Part shown: positions 1-8,170 of the stretch, piece after piece
Layout: every line of letters starts with the position of its first letter
Numbering within the stretch: position 1 is the stretch's first letter
Source: Prevotella sp.
Lineage (GTDB): Bacteria > Bacteroidota > Bacteroidia > Bacteroidales > Bacteroidaceae
Direction: 5' to 3'
Length of the DNA stretch: 12,751 nt
Assembly: GCA_016291915.1 (NCBI GenBank)
Contig: JAEEZP010000159.1
Coordinates: forward strand, 1 to 12,751
Program-made: the position numbers and the translations under genes
Notes under the pieces: generated by a model
What the model was told of the DNA's origin: nothing
What the model saw: only the letters and a program-made list of their open reading frames with translations
Database searches by the model: none

Positions 1-982
1 TAACACGATCACACCATTCATCATATACAGGATCTTCCACTTGTAATTCCGGATGTGACAACAAGTAATCCACACTCCTACGGACACCCTCAGAGAAACG
101 GGTAGTGGCACAAAAACCGGGAACTGCCCTTTTCAACTTTGCGCAGTCGAAGACCACCGTCACAGCCTTGTCACCAATCAGGTTACCGGTGAGATTCCAT
201 TCTTCAGGAGAAACAGCCGCAATAAAATCGGAAGAAACATGGTAAGGCTTGAATGCTACACCCAAGGCCTCAGCAATAGTCTGATAAATCTGATCCCAAG
301 TCAGCGACTCATCACTCATAATCTGAAAAACTTCTCCGATAGCTTTGGGATTTCCTAACAAACCAATAAAGCCACGGGCAAAATCTTCATTCCATGTCAT
401 GGTCCATAAAGAACTGCCATCACCCTGAATGATCACAGGTTTTCCTTCCAGCATCCGTTTAAGTACCGGCCAGCAACCCATTGTTCCTCTGACACTTGTA
501 GGCACGCCCCGCTCAGAGTACGTATGACTTGGACGAACGATAGTAATAGGGAATCCCTTTTCACGATATGTCCTCATCAGCAGTTCTTCGCATGCTATCT
601 TATCACGGGCATATTGCCAGAAAGGATTTGCCTGCGTTGTTCCTTCTGTAATGATATAACTGCGGGCTGGCTTGTTATAAACAGAGGCCGAACTGATGAA
701 GACATACTGACGTGTCTTTCCGTAAAAAAGACGGATGTCACGCTCTATATCACCTGGAACAAAACCGATAAACTCACACACGGCATCGAAGGATAAACTG
801 CCAATAGCTTCAAGCACTTCATCTTCATGGTGAATATCCGCAATGATCTGTTTAACTCCTTCCGGCAATTCATGACGGCGGGAACCACGATTCAGCACAT
901 ACAAATCATGTCCTTCTGTGGCCAGTTGACGGGTAATAGCACTACTGATTGTACCTGTACCACCTATTAATAATATCTTCAT
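1..982 (-). CDS. SDR-family NAD-dependent epimerase/dehydratase (3' end beyond window)
   Basis: Read on the minus strand from the ATG at 982-980, this frame stays open for 327 codons and runs off the left edge, so the C-terminus is missing. The N-terminus is a Rossmann nucleotide-binding start, MKILLIGGTGTIS (glycine motif at residues 7-13), with Ser where the last Gly of GxxGxxG normally sits. The extended-SDR catalytic set is present: a Ser-rich strand (S97/S98/S100) and YARDK (Tyr124, Lys128), followed by the usual VRP turn (149-151). These show an NAD(P)-dependent enzyme probably acting on a nucleotide-sugar or similar substrate; the substrate cannot be read from the sequence. It starts 10 bases after the stop of the LUD gene upstream and is probably cotranscribed with it. 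Family assignment is firm; exact reaction unknown. Confidence 0.9.
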   Translation of the reverse strand, partial: MKILLIGGTGTISSAITRQLATEGHDLYVLNRGSRRHELPEGVKQIIADIHHEDEVLEAIGSLSFDAVCEFIGFVPGDIERDIRLFYGKTRQYVFISSASVYNKPARSYIITEGTTQANPFWQYARDKIACEELLMRTYREKGFPITIVRPSHTYSERGVPTSVRGTMGCWPVLKRMLEGKPVIIQGDGSSLWTMTWNEDFARGFIGLLGNPKAIGEVFQIMSDESLTWDQIYQTIAEALGVAFKPYHVSSDFIAAVSPEEWNLTGNLIGDKAVTVVFDCAKLKRAVPGFCATTRFSEGVRRSVDYLLSHPELQVEDPVYDEWCDRV

Positions 983-992
983 AAAAAAATAT

Positions 993-1625
993 TTAATATC
1001 CAAAGTCCTCACCAACCAATACCACGATATGTCTTCCTTTGGGCGAATGACGCAGGAAGTGGATGTAGTTGCAGATACAGTCAAGGGATTTGCAGTTATG
1101 GCACACACCGTCTGTCTGACAAGGGGTATTGATATTAAAGCGGGCCGCGTTAATAGGACTCGCCGTGCTCCTTGCCCGGGCTAAGGCCGCATCGACGGTC
1201 TGCGCCACCTTGTTGATGCCTATCACGAAGATCACCCGTTTGGGTCCCCACGTAATGGCTGCCACACGGTTGCCATTGCCATCGATATTCACGATCACGC
1301 CATCCTCACTGATCGCATTGGCACTCGAGAGGTAATAGTCACAAGTGAAGGCACGCTCGTAGATGGCCTGCTTTTCTTCTGCCGTCTGCACAAGGTCACG
1401 GTCAAATACCTGATAGTCTGAAGCATGGAGGGCAGCCGTAAGTCCCATCTTCCGGATAGTATCCGAGCCACCCCATGTCACACTACTGCCCTGGGGCATC
1501 AGCGTCAACACCATGTTAATGGCTTCTTGAGCATCCTCGCAATAATAGGCCTCGAAATGGCGCTTTCTGAGATTCTCTATGATCTTATGTCCTAACAAAA
1601 GATTCCTTTTATTCTTTACTTCCAT
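993..1625 (-). CDS. LUD-domain (LutC/DUF162-like) protein with C-terminal cysteine cluster
   Basis: This 210-residue protein resembles the LUD family (formerly DUF162), whose members include LutB/LutC of lactate utilisation. Visible family features are the SVTWGGSDTIRKMGL segment (residues 48-62), the SANAISEDGVIVNIDGNGNRVAA segment around 101-123, and the VIFVIGINKV strand at 131-140. The C-terminal part has five closely spaced cysteines (C169, C175, C178, C183, C185; spacing C-x5-C-x2-C-x4-C-x-C), which could bind a metal or Fe-S cluster. Standalone LUD proteins of about 210 residues are commonly named lactate utilisation protein, but no lutA or lutB neighbour is present here, so a role in lactate oxidation is not supported by context. 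It is the first gene of a probable two-gene minus-strand operon with the epimerase. Confidence 0.85.
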   Translation of the reverse strand: MEVKNKRNLLLGHKIIENLRKRHFEAYYCEDAQEAINMVLTLMPQGSSVTWGGSDTIRKMGLTAALHASDYQVFDRDLVQTAEEKQAIYERAFTCDYYLSSANAISEDGVIVNIDGNGNRVAAITWGPKRVIFVIGINKVAQTVDAALARARSTASPINAARFNINTPCQTDGVCHNCKSLDCICNYIHFLRHSPKGRHIVVLVGEDFGY

Positions 1626-1647
1626 ATCTTATTCGCTTATTACTCAG

Positions 1648-1677
1648 CAAAAATAATAATTATTTTACAAATGCAAA
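1648..1677 (-). promoter_or_regulatory. Candidate promoter for the LUD gene
   Basis: On the minus strand the sequence TATTTTTG (1655-1648) fits the Bacteroidota -7 pattern TAnnTTTG, and a TTTG (1677-1674) lies 18 bases upstream of it, slightly shorter than the usual 19-21. The implied start site would leave a leader of roughly 15 bases before the ATG at 1625. The region is AT-rich, so a chance match is possible. Confidence 0.4.
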
Positions 1678-1705
1678 AGAAAACAGATTATTTCTTACAC
1701 GATTA

Positions 1706-1737
1706 TTTGGAGAATCATTCTTAAAAATATAACTTTG
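1706..1737 (+). promoter_or_regulatory. Bacteroidota-type promoter for the barrel / MG2-plug operon
   Basis: TTTG at 1706-1709 and TAACTTTG at 1730-1737 are separated by exactly 20 bases, an exact fit to the Bacteroidota primary-sigma consensus (TTTG, 19-21 bases, TAnnTTTG). Transcription would begin near 1744, about 19 bases before the ATG at 1763. Confidence 0.75.
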
Positions 1738-1762
1738 CAAGGATTATACACAATAATGTTAA

Positions 1763-3016
1763 ATGAAAAATAATATGTCACGAAACATGGAAATTAAATG
1801 TAGGATTGCAATGCTGTTTATGATTATCATGACAGTTAGCGGAGTGAGAGCTCAGAAATACAAACCGATTAATCCGGTTAAAGGATTTATCATCACCCAC
1901 GCAGGGGATACCATACAAGGAACGATTGACTACCTTTCGGAGATAAAATGTGCATCAGGCTGTATGTTTATGAGAGATGGAGAGAATGATTACCGTAATT
2001 ATACTACCGATGACCTGCAGGCATATCGCCTTTTGAACAATGGCGTGTTTTATGTGCGCCGTAGTTTCCCGATTAATGGCTTAAACCGAACTTTCTTCGC
2101 TGAGTTTTTATTAAAGGGAAGTATCAGCCTTTACCATCTGAATGACGATGGCATGCACTATTATTTCCTGGAGGATGAAGATGGCAATCTGGCAGAGATT
2201 CGACAGTCAGAATATGAGAATCAAAATACAGAAAGCGATGCTGATCTTAAAAGATCAAAAGGCTTGAGGGTTTATCAAGCATCGCAAATGCTCAACAAGA
2301 GTATGCAGGCTGTGAAAGACTTGCAACGTAAAGAGATAACATCGCATAATCTCACGGCTATCGTACGGCAGTATAATGAAGAATACTGTGTCTCAGGTGG
2401 TGACTGTGTTCAGTTTGAATATGATGAGAAAGCTTCCAGGTCAGTAAAGCCACGGCTGAGAGTAGAGGCAGGTGCTGCCTATTGGAAGATGTCCAACTCA
2501 TTTTTAAGTAATTCTTATTTGCTACCCAGTATCGGCATCGGTTTTGAATTGGATTTCCCCCGTTTGGGTCATCGTTTAGCGCCTCAGGTCATGCTTCAGT
2601 GCAGCAGGATATCCCATACTTTCAAAGATTACTATTATCAGGATATCTATAAGGAGGTTGACGGAGTAAGGACGAAGGTAGGCGTGGAATACTACGATGC
2701 TACACAGGAAGGTTACATACTATTAGTACAGTTAGGGTGTCTTCATCGTTTTGATATAGGTGACTTAAGAAGTAAACTGATACTACAATGGTCGCTTGAG
2801 CCAGGTTATATCGTTAATTTTAGGAATAAATACGATACCGGTAGTGAGAAGTTGGGACCATCCCCTATTATCGGGTTGCATGCAGGAGCAGGTATTGAGA
2901 TCCCCGCCGGCAATCACCAACTCCAATTTATATTGGGCTACGACATGTTAAAGCAGAAGGGTTCATATTATGATAAAATCAACGGCTTGTCCTTGAAGGT
3001 GGCCTTGGTTATTTAA
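1763..3016 (+). CDS. Secreted protein with predicted C-terminal outer-membrane beta-barrel
   Basis: This 417-residue protein starts with a signal peptide: a basic stretch near residues 7-14, a hydrophobic core at about 15-27, and a likely cleavage after VRA (residue 30). The mature N-terminus (about 38-150) has the pattern GFIITHAGDTIQGTIDY, seen in a Bacteroidota family of uncharacterised exported proteins in which a small beta-rich domain precedes a barrel. Residues 200-220 contain YNEEYC and a second Cys. From about 231 to the C-terminal residue there are alternating polar/hydrophobic strands with aromatic edges, consistent with a porin-like barrel. No function is established. It shares a promoter and probably an operon with the MG2/plug protein 28 bases downstream. 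The first ATG was chosen for its fit to the promoter; M9 is an alternative that keeps the signal peptide. Confidence 0.8.
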   Translation: MKNNMSRNMEIKCRIAMLFMIIMTVSGVRAQKYKPINPVKGFIITHAGDTIQGTIDYLSEIKCASGCMFMRDGENDYRNYTTDDLQAYRLLNNGVFYVRRSFPINGLNRTFFAEFLLKGSISLYHLNDDGMHYYFLEDEDGNLAEIRQSEYENQNTESDADLKRSKGLRVYQASQMLNKSMQAVKDLQRKEITSHNLTAIVRQYNEEYCVSGGDCVQFEYDEKASRSVKPRLRVEAGAAYWKMSNSFLSNSYLLPSIGIGFELDFPRLGHRLAPQVMLQCSRISHTFKDYYYQDIYKEVDGVRTKVGVEYYDATQEGYILLVQLGCLHRFDIGDLRSKLILQWSLEPGYIVNFRNKYDTGSEKLGPSPIIGLHAGAGIEIPAGNHQLQFILGYDMLKQKGSYYDKINGLSLKVALVI

Positions 3017-3044
3017 TAGGTTAAACAGATAGAATATAAGACTC

Positions 3045-5516
3045 GTGAAAATATTTTTCGGATATAGAGGAAAAGTGAAGAGACCATTAATGATTCTCTT
3101 TTGCTCATTCGTTACGCTTTTGTCTGTTTCATCACAGGAGTTAGCCGACTCTGTGGTAACACGCATGCAAAGACAGTTGACCGTCTTTCCGCAAGAGAAA
3201 GTCAGCATGCATGTGGACCGCACGGTATTCCTGCCGGGTGACAGTGTCTGCATGAAGGTGTATGTCACGGATGCAGCTACCCTCGTGCCCGCATTGAAGA
3301 GTCAGTTTGTCTATGTGGAACTCCTCGACAGTAAGCGACAGTCACTGCAAAGAAAACGATTGATAGCCTCCAACAACCTGTTTACCGGACACATCGATTT
3401 GCCACACGACCAAGAGGCTGGCATCTATTATCTTTGGGCATATACCCTCTATTCCACCCAGTTGAAAGACTACGACTGTCTTATACCCATCCAGGTAGGC
3501 AGTGAAAAGCCGGAAAGTAATGGAAAGAGAAATGCCAGTAAGAATGTGATTCCGTTATTACGTTTCTTCCCTGAGGGAGGTTATTTGGTTGAGGGATCGG
3601 TGTGTATGGTAGGCTTTGAAGCTGTCAGCAATGAGGGCGACAGTTTGAGTATCTCAGGTGAAATAGTGGATAAAGCAGGAAAGGTGGTCAGTCATTTTGC
3701 CACCTCTCATCATGGTTTAGGCAGATTTCCTTTGTCTGTCAAGGCCGGAGAACAATATACAGCTATCTGTAAGAATGTCAGTGGACATACCTATTCTTTT
3801 CCTCTGCCGCAGAGTCGTAACGATGTGGCATGTCTGCAATGCCGGCAACGCTCAGATGATATACAGGTGATCGTCAATAGTGGCAATAATTTCCATTCAC
3901 GGAAACTACATCTTCTGGTTCATTGCCGCGGACAGATCGTCAGTTATCAGGATATCCGTCCAGGGTCCCTCTATCATCTGTCTCCTACCTCCCTTCCTGC
4001 GGGAGTAAACAGTGTGTTGCTTATCGATGATGAGGCTCATGTGTTAAGTGAGCGACTGCTCTTCTCCTCAAATACCGATATTAACATGCCGCTCACGATT
4101 GAGAGCAGTAAGCAGGAATATAATATACGCGACAGCATACCGTTACAGTTGTCACTCCCCGGCATGAGAGAGGGTGAGTTTGCTTTTCTCTCCCTCTCAG
4201 TGACCGATGACGGAATCACCCGCGGCAGTCACTGTCCTTCACTATGGAGTCAGTTATTGCTATCCTCCGACATCCAGGGATATATTCCTCAGGCAGACGA
4301 TTATTTCTCACCCGTATGGCAGTATGAAAAACTCGACTTACTGATGATGGTTAATGGATGGCGACGCTATGACATGCCTGCTGTATTACAAGGCAATTAT
4401 ACCTTTCCATCTGTTGAGCATGAACATTCCCAGAGTGTGAAAGGACGTATACGGGCTGTCTTCAAGAATCAACCTATCGACAGTGTTCAGGTGTCATTAG
4501 CCATTATGAAACAAAGATATGTCAACGGAACATTTACCGATGCTGAAGGTAGGTTTGAGTTTGACAACCTTAATTTTTCTGAAGATGCAGATGCTTATGT
4601 TTATGCGAAGCGTAAGAAAGACCGTCGTTGTCTGGTGGAAATAGATCAGCAACGTCCTCCTTTTACCCCAGATATATTGAAAAAGAGAGGATCCGTGAAA
4701 TGGATCCCATGGTTGAATATCGATGACGATCTTCTGCAATCGTATTCTCAGGACAGTCATCTGCTCGAGGAAGTAGTGGTGAAAGGAAAGGCTCCTACTT
4801 ATCTGGTGGACCAACCGAACATGTCGTTCGACCGTAATAGCATCAAGGAAGGAAACTATGCTGATTTCGCCATGTTGTTGTTATGTACCAACTGCCTGTA
4901 TATAGATAATGAGAATGAATTGATCAAATTGGATCCTGCCTATGCCACAAGTATTGAAAGACTCTCCATGGCAGGGAGTTCTAACAATGCATTAGACACG
5001 ATGACAGACACGGTTACAGACTCTGCATCAGGGGGACCTTATGCCAGTTGGCCAACCATCAGACTGTATGTCAACGGCTCAGAAGTACCCAATGCCTCCC
5101 TTCATGATATCAGTCTTACTGATGTTGAACGGGTAGATCTGTATTTAGGAAACCGTGCGTGGATCTTCGGTGTTACGGAAGGAGGAGTGGTGGATATCAC
5201 TATCCGTGGAGGACTCCATCGCGCATCGGATAATATCTTCAACAACAAGATAGTACGTTTGGAAGGCTATCAGGCTCCTGCAGAATATTATTTCCCCCGT
5301 TATCCTAAAGGATCCAGACCATCAGAGATGTTACCGGATGTCCGTCGTACGCTTTATTGGAATCCTTATCTGCGTATGGTAAAGGATATGCCTATGCACC
5401 TCGATTTCTATAGTGCTGATATTCCCACAACCTATACCGTACGTGTAGAGGGTGTTACCAGCCATGGTCGTATTGTCAGTGGAACACTACCACTGACAAT
5501 AAAGATCAACAACTAA
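3045..5516 (+). CDS. MG2-domain / TonB-plug-like exported protein without a barrel
   Basis: This 823-residue exported protein has three recognisable parts. Residues about 45-150 resemble an MG2 (alpha-2-macroglobulin) domain (MHVDRTVFLPGDSVCMKVYV), followed by an FFPEGGYLVEG segment at 174-184 typical of Bacteroidota MG2 proteins. Residues about 465-535 look like a carboxypeptidase-regulatory-like Ig fold (VKGRIRAVF, TDAEGRFEFDNL). Residues about 574-723 resemble a TonB-receptor plug (LLEEVVVKGKAP, LYVNGSEV, ERVDLYLG, GGVVDITIRGG). The barrel that normally follows a plug is absent; about 100 residues remain. A TMTDTVTDSASG linker lies inside the plug (652-663). The start is probably the GTG at 3045 (or GTG 3075): the first ATG, at 3090, would drop the basic n-region (KVKR) of the signal peptide. 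Probable partner of the upstream barrel protein; function unknown. Confidence 0.85.
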   Translation: MKIFFGYRGKVKRPLMILFCSFVTLLSVSSQELADSVVTRMQRQLTVFPQEKVSMHVDRTVFLPGDSVCMKVYVTDAATLVPALKSQFVYVELLDSKRQSLQRKRLIASNNLFTGHIDLPHDQEAGIYYLWAYTLYSTQLKDYDCLIPIQVGSEKPESNGKRNASKNVIPLLRFFPEGGYLVEGSVCMVGFEAVSNEGDSLSISGEIVDKAGKVVSHFATSHHGLGRFPLSVKAGEQYTAICKNVSGHTYSFPLPQSRNDVACLQCRQRSDDIQVIVNSGNNFHSRKLHLLVHCRGQIVSYQDIRPGSLYHLSPTSLPAGVNSVLLIDDEAHVLSERLLFSSNTDINMPLTIESSKQEYNIRDSIPLQLSLPGMREGEFAFLSLSVTDDGITRGSHCPSLWSQLLLSSDIQGYIPQADDYFSPVWQYEKLDLLMMVNGWRRYDMPAVLQGNYTFPSVEHEHSQSVKGRIRAVFKNQPIDSVQVSLAIMKQRYVNGTFTDAEGRFEFDNLNFSEDADAYVYAKRKKDRRCLVEIDQQRPPFTPDILKKRGSVKWIPWLNIDDDLLQSYSQDSHLLEEVVVKGKAPTYLVDQPNMSFDRNSIKEGNYADFAMLLLCTNCLYIDNENELIKLDPAYATSIERLSMAGSSNNALDTMTDTVTDSASGGPYASWPTIRLYVNGSEVPNASLHDISLTDVERVDLYLGNRAWIFGVTEGGVVDITIRGGLHRASDNIFNNKIVRLEGYQAPAEYYFPRYPKGSRPSEMLPDVRRTLYWNPYLRMVKDMPMHLDFYSADIPTTYTVRVEGVTSHGRIVSGTLPLTIKINN
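5472..5500 (+). other. Perfect 11-bp inverted repeat inside the 3' end of the MG2/plug gene
   Basis: ATTGTCAGTGG (5472-5482) and CCACTGACAAT (5490-5500) are exact reverse complements around a 7-base loop. The hairpin ends 13 bases before the stop codon and has no T-run after it on either strand, so it is not a standard intrinsic terminator. It lies just before a 14-base convergent gap and could act as an RNA 3'-end or stability structure. Confidence 0.7.
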
Positions 5517-5530
5517 GGGGGTCAGATAGT

Positions 5531-6994
5531 TTATTTTCTCACGGGATCGGTGGTCAGGCCACATCCGAGTTTCTTGAAAATCTTACGGTCCACCTCACTG
5601 AGCATCACCGTGGCATGTACCTGACAACCATCAAGCATTGGTAAACATTCAAGGGCTTTACGACAGTTCTCATCCGTCTTACTGAGTACCGCCAATGCAA
5701 TAAGTACTTCATCAGTATGTAAACGAGGATTGTTGCCGTGTAGCATGGATGTCTTCATTCTCTGGATTGGCTCGATCATCTCTTGAGGAATCAACTTCAG
5801 ACTGTGGTCAATACCTGCCAGATATTTGATGGCATTGAGGATAAGAGCAGCACTCGGACCTAACAGACTGGATGTCTCTGCCGTTATCAGTGTGCCGTCA
5901 GCTAATTCAATGGCAGAACAGGGTGTGCCGGAACGTAGCTTACGCTCGTAAGCAGCCACTGTACAACGACGGTCGGCAGTACTTAGTTTCATCTGCTTCA
6001 TCAGAAGCGCTAACTTATTGATCTCCACATCATTATCTTGACCTTCAGCCATATTACAAAGGGCGGTATAATAACGACGGATAATCTCCTGACGGGATGC
6101 TTCACAACAAACCTCATCGTCACTGATACAGAATCCAACCATGTTGACGCCCATATCTGTTGGTGACTTATAAGGACTCTCCCCAAAGATACCTTCAAAG
6201 ATAGCATTCAACACCGGGAAAATCTCAATATCACGGTTATAGTTGACAGTGGTCTTACCATATGCCTCCAGATGGAAGTGATCGATCATGTTCACATCAT
6301 TGAGATCAGCAGTTGCTGCCTCATATGCTACATTGATAGGATGTTTCAAAGGAATATTCCAGATCGGGAATGTCTCAAACTTCGCATAACCGGCTTTCAC
6401 CCCACGACGGTTTTCATTATACAACTGACTCAGACAGACAGCCATCTTACCACTACCCGGACCCGGGGCCGTGACAACCACTAAAGGACGGGTGGTCTCC
6501 ACATAGTCGTTTTTACCAAAGCCCTCATCGGAATCAATCAACTCTACATTCGTGGGATAGCCCTCAATCAGATAATGATAATAGACACGTACCTGTCCTT
6601 GACGTTCCAGACGATCATGGAAAGCCACAGCACTATGCTGACCATTGAAATGAGTGATCACAACACTGCTGACATATAATCCTCGTTGGGTGAACACATC
6701 ACGCAGACGCAGCACATCTTGATCATAGGTAATACCCAGATCGCCACGCACCTTGTTACGCTCAATATCTTCTGCACTGATAACAATGATGATCTCAACA
6801 TCTTCACGCAACTGCATGAGCATCTTCAGCTTACTGTCAGGATGAAAACCGGGAAGCACTCTGCTGGCATGATAATCGTCATAGAGTTTTCCACCGAACT
6901 CCATATAGAGTTTATCACCAAACTGAGCTATTCTTTCTTTAATATGCTCCGATTGAATCTTCAAGTATTTGTCATTGTCAAAACCTATCTGCAT
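5531..6994 (-). CDS. UPF0371 / DUF1846 family protein
   Basis: This 487-residue protein matches the UPF0371 (DUF1846) family along its length, and its size is normal for the family. Recognisable segments are the N-terminal IGFDNDKYLKIQSEHI, LPGFHPDSKLKML at 47-59, EGYPTNVELIDSDEGFGKNDY at 144-164, and a strand leading to APGPGSGKMAVCLSQLY (176-192), a glycine-rich loop resembling a phosphate-binding P-loop (GPGSGK at 178-183). No reaction is established for the family as far as I know. No signal peptide or membrane segment is seen, so it should be cytoplasmic. AAAGGA lies about seven bases before the ATG as a good ribosome-binding site. It is a single-gene unit, convergent with the MG2/plug gene and divergent from the RNA methyltransferase. 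Confidence 0.9.
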   Translation of the reverse strand: MQIGFDNDKYLKIQSEHIKERIAQFGDKLYMEFGGKLYDDYHASRVLPGFHPDSKLKMLMQLREDVEIIIVISAEDIERNKVRGDLGITYDQDVLRLRDVFTQRGLYVSSVVITHFNGQHSAVAFHDRLERQGQVRVYYHYLIEGYPTNVELIDSDEGFGKNDYVETTRPLVVVTAPGPGSGKMAVCLSQLYNENRRGVKAGYAKFETFPIWNIPLKHPINVAYEAATADLNDVNMIDHFHLEAYGKTTVNYNRDIEIFPVLNAIFEGIFGESPYKSPTDMGVNMVGFCISDDEVCCEASRQEIIRRYYTALCNMAEGQDNDVEINKLALLMKQMKLSTADRRCTVAAYERKLRSGTPCSAIELADGTLITAETSSLLGPSAALILNAIKYLAGIDHSLKLIPQEMIEPIQRMKTSMLHGNNPRLHTDEVLIALAVLSKTDENCRKALECLPMLDGCQVHATVMLSEVDRKIFKKLGCGLTTDPVRK

Positions 6995-7078
6995 AACTAT
7001 TCCTTTTGAGTGACTGATAAAATAAGGTGGAATGAATAATCTTTTCTTAGGAGATAATAAAGATTACAAACCGGGATG

Positions 7079-7086
7079 CAAATATA
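7079..7086 (-). promoter_or_regulatory. Candidate -7 element for the UPF0371 gene
   Basis: On the minus strand TATATTTG exactly fits TAnnTTTG. No clear TTTG lies 19-21 bases upstream, where there is only an A/G-rich tract on the plus strand. The implied leader is about 77 bases. Confidence 0.4.
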
Positions 7087-7198
7087 CAAAAAAAAATGCT
7101 AATGAAAAAGAAAAAGATGAAAAACAAAAAAAATATTTTGTTCTGAGTACAAGAAAGTGCTTTTACGAGTGTTTTATAAATAAAGAAGGTTTACTACC

Positions 7199-7999
7199 AT
7201 GATAATGAATGAAATTATTACGAGTACACAGAATCCCAAGATCAAACGGCTGATGATACTTCAGCAGAAATCCGCTGAACGAAAGAAAGAAGGTATTTTC
7301 ATCGTTGAAGGATGTCAGGAGATAAACCACTGTATTCATAACCATCTGCAGATAGTTACCTTATTTTATTGTCAGTCACTATGGGATAAAGACTATTCCT
7401 CTTTATTCTCACGGGCCACCCAATGTATAGAGGTGTCAGAGAAGGTGTATGAGAAGATGGCATACCGGGGAAGTACGGAAGGCCTTATAGCCACCGTGAA
7501 GGCCCAGCAACTGTCATTGAACGATCTCCGGCTGTCGGCATCACCGCTCATTATCGTATTGGAAAAGGTAGAGAAACCCGGTAACCTCGGAGCTGTCTTA
7601 CGTAGCGCTGACGCTGCCCATGCCGATGCTGTTATCGTATGCGATCCCCTTACCGACATCTATAATCCAAACATCATCCGCAGTTCTGTGGGAGCACTCT
7701 TTACTGTTCCTTGCGTAGCCTGTTCGTCAGAAGAATGTATCGGCTTTCTTAAAAACCATCATATACAGATTTTGACCGCCCAACTGCAAGACTCACGACT
7801 ATATTATGATATCGATATGAAGAAACCTACGGCTATCATTATGGGGACGGAATCTACCGGACTGACACAGACATGGCGTGAGGCAGCCGATGCACATATC
7901 CGTATCCCGATGCTCGGACAGATAGATTCCCTGAATGTTTCGGTAAGCACTGCCATCCTCCTTTTTGAGGCTGTACGACAGCGACAATCTGTCATATGA
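7199..7999 (+). CDS. SpoU/TrmH-family RNA 2'-O-methyltransferase
   Basis: This 266-residue protein carries an N-terminal substrate-binding segment (TSTQNPKIKRLMIL...GIFIVEG, residues 9-38) and a C-terminal SPOUT knot with all three SpoU motifs. Motif 1 is EKVEKPGNLGAVLRSADA with N129, G131 and R135. Motif 2 is MGTESTGL at 215-222 with E218. Motif 3 is IPMLGQIDSLNVSVSTA at 236-252. The family methylates the 2'-OH of a ribose in rRNA or tRNA using S-adenosylmethionine. The arrangement resembles RlmB- and TsnR-type rRNA enzymes, but the target nucleotide cannot be inferred. AGAAGG, about ten bases before the ATG at 7199, serves as the ribosome-binding site; the ATG at 7205 is an alternative. The intergenic region upstream is extremely A-rich. 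No clear terminator follows the gene. Confidence 0.92.
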   Translation: MIMNEIITSTQNPKIKRLMILQQKSAERKKEGIFIVEGCQEINHCIHNHLQIVTLFYCQSLWDKDYSSLFSRATQCIEVSEKVYEKMAYRGSTEGLIATVKAQQLSLNDLRLSASPLIIVLEKVEKPGNLGAVLRSADAAHADAVIVCDPLTDIYNPNIIRSSVGALFTVPCVACSSEECIGFLKNHHIQILTAQLQDSRLYYDIDMKKPTAIIMGTESTGLTQTWREAADAHIRIPMLGQIDSLNVSVSTAILLFEAVRQRQSVI

Positions 8000-8002
8000 C
8001 AG
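7989..8002. repeat. Perfect 14-bp palindrome over the methyltransferase stop codon
   Basis: CTGTCATATGACAG is its own reverse complement, and the stop codon TGA (7997-7999) lies inside it. It contains TGTCA and TGACA, a motif that recurs in the htrA upstream region, so it may be a protein-binding site rather than a transcript structure. Confidence 0.6.
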
Positions 8003-8084
8003 GAGGGAATCATAAAATTATTAAAAAGTAGACAAATTATTAATAGTTCAATGAATGTAAAAAAACCACTTTTGCTCGCAAATA

Positions 8085-8117
8085 TCTTTTAACGGCAATG
8101 ACAATAGTGTTAAAAGA
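8085..8117. repeat. 9-bp inverted repeat in the htrA upstream region
   Basis: TCTTTTAAC (8085-8093) and GTTAAAAGA (8109-8117) are exact reverse complements around 15 bases. There is no T-run, so it is a weak terminator at best for the methyltransferase gene; an operator is equally possible. Confidence 0.5.
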
Positions 8118-8162
8118 GAAGAAAACAAACAGACAAATTGACAGATTTACATTTTTTGCTCC

Positions 8163-8170
8163 TATTTTTG
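8163..8170 (+). promoter_or_regulatory. Candidate -7 element for htrA
   Basis: TATTTTTG is an exact TAnnTTTG match about 68 bases before the htrA ATG and implies a leader of roughly 60 bases. A clean TTTG at the expected distance is missing; the nearest is AATTG ending at 8140, 22 bases upstream. A weak upstream element fits a promoter that needs an activator, but this is inference. Confidence 0.45.

Noticed and set aside
524..796. 90-codon plus-strand ORF
   Set aside because: It lies antisense inside the epimerase gene, whose motifs prove the minus strand is coding.
7989..8002. Palindrome as a terminator for the methyltransferase gene
   Set aside because: It has no loop and no following T-run, so it would make a poor RNA hairpin; a DNA-binding site is a better reading.
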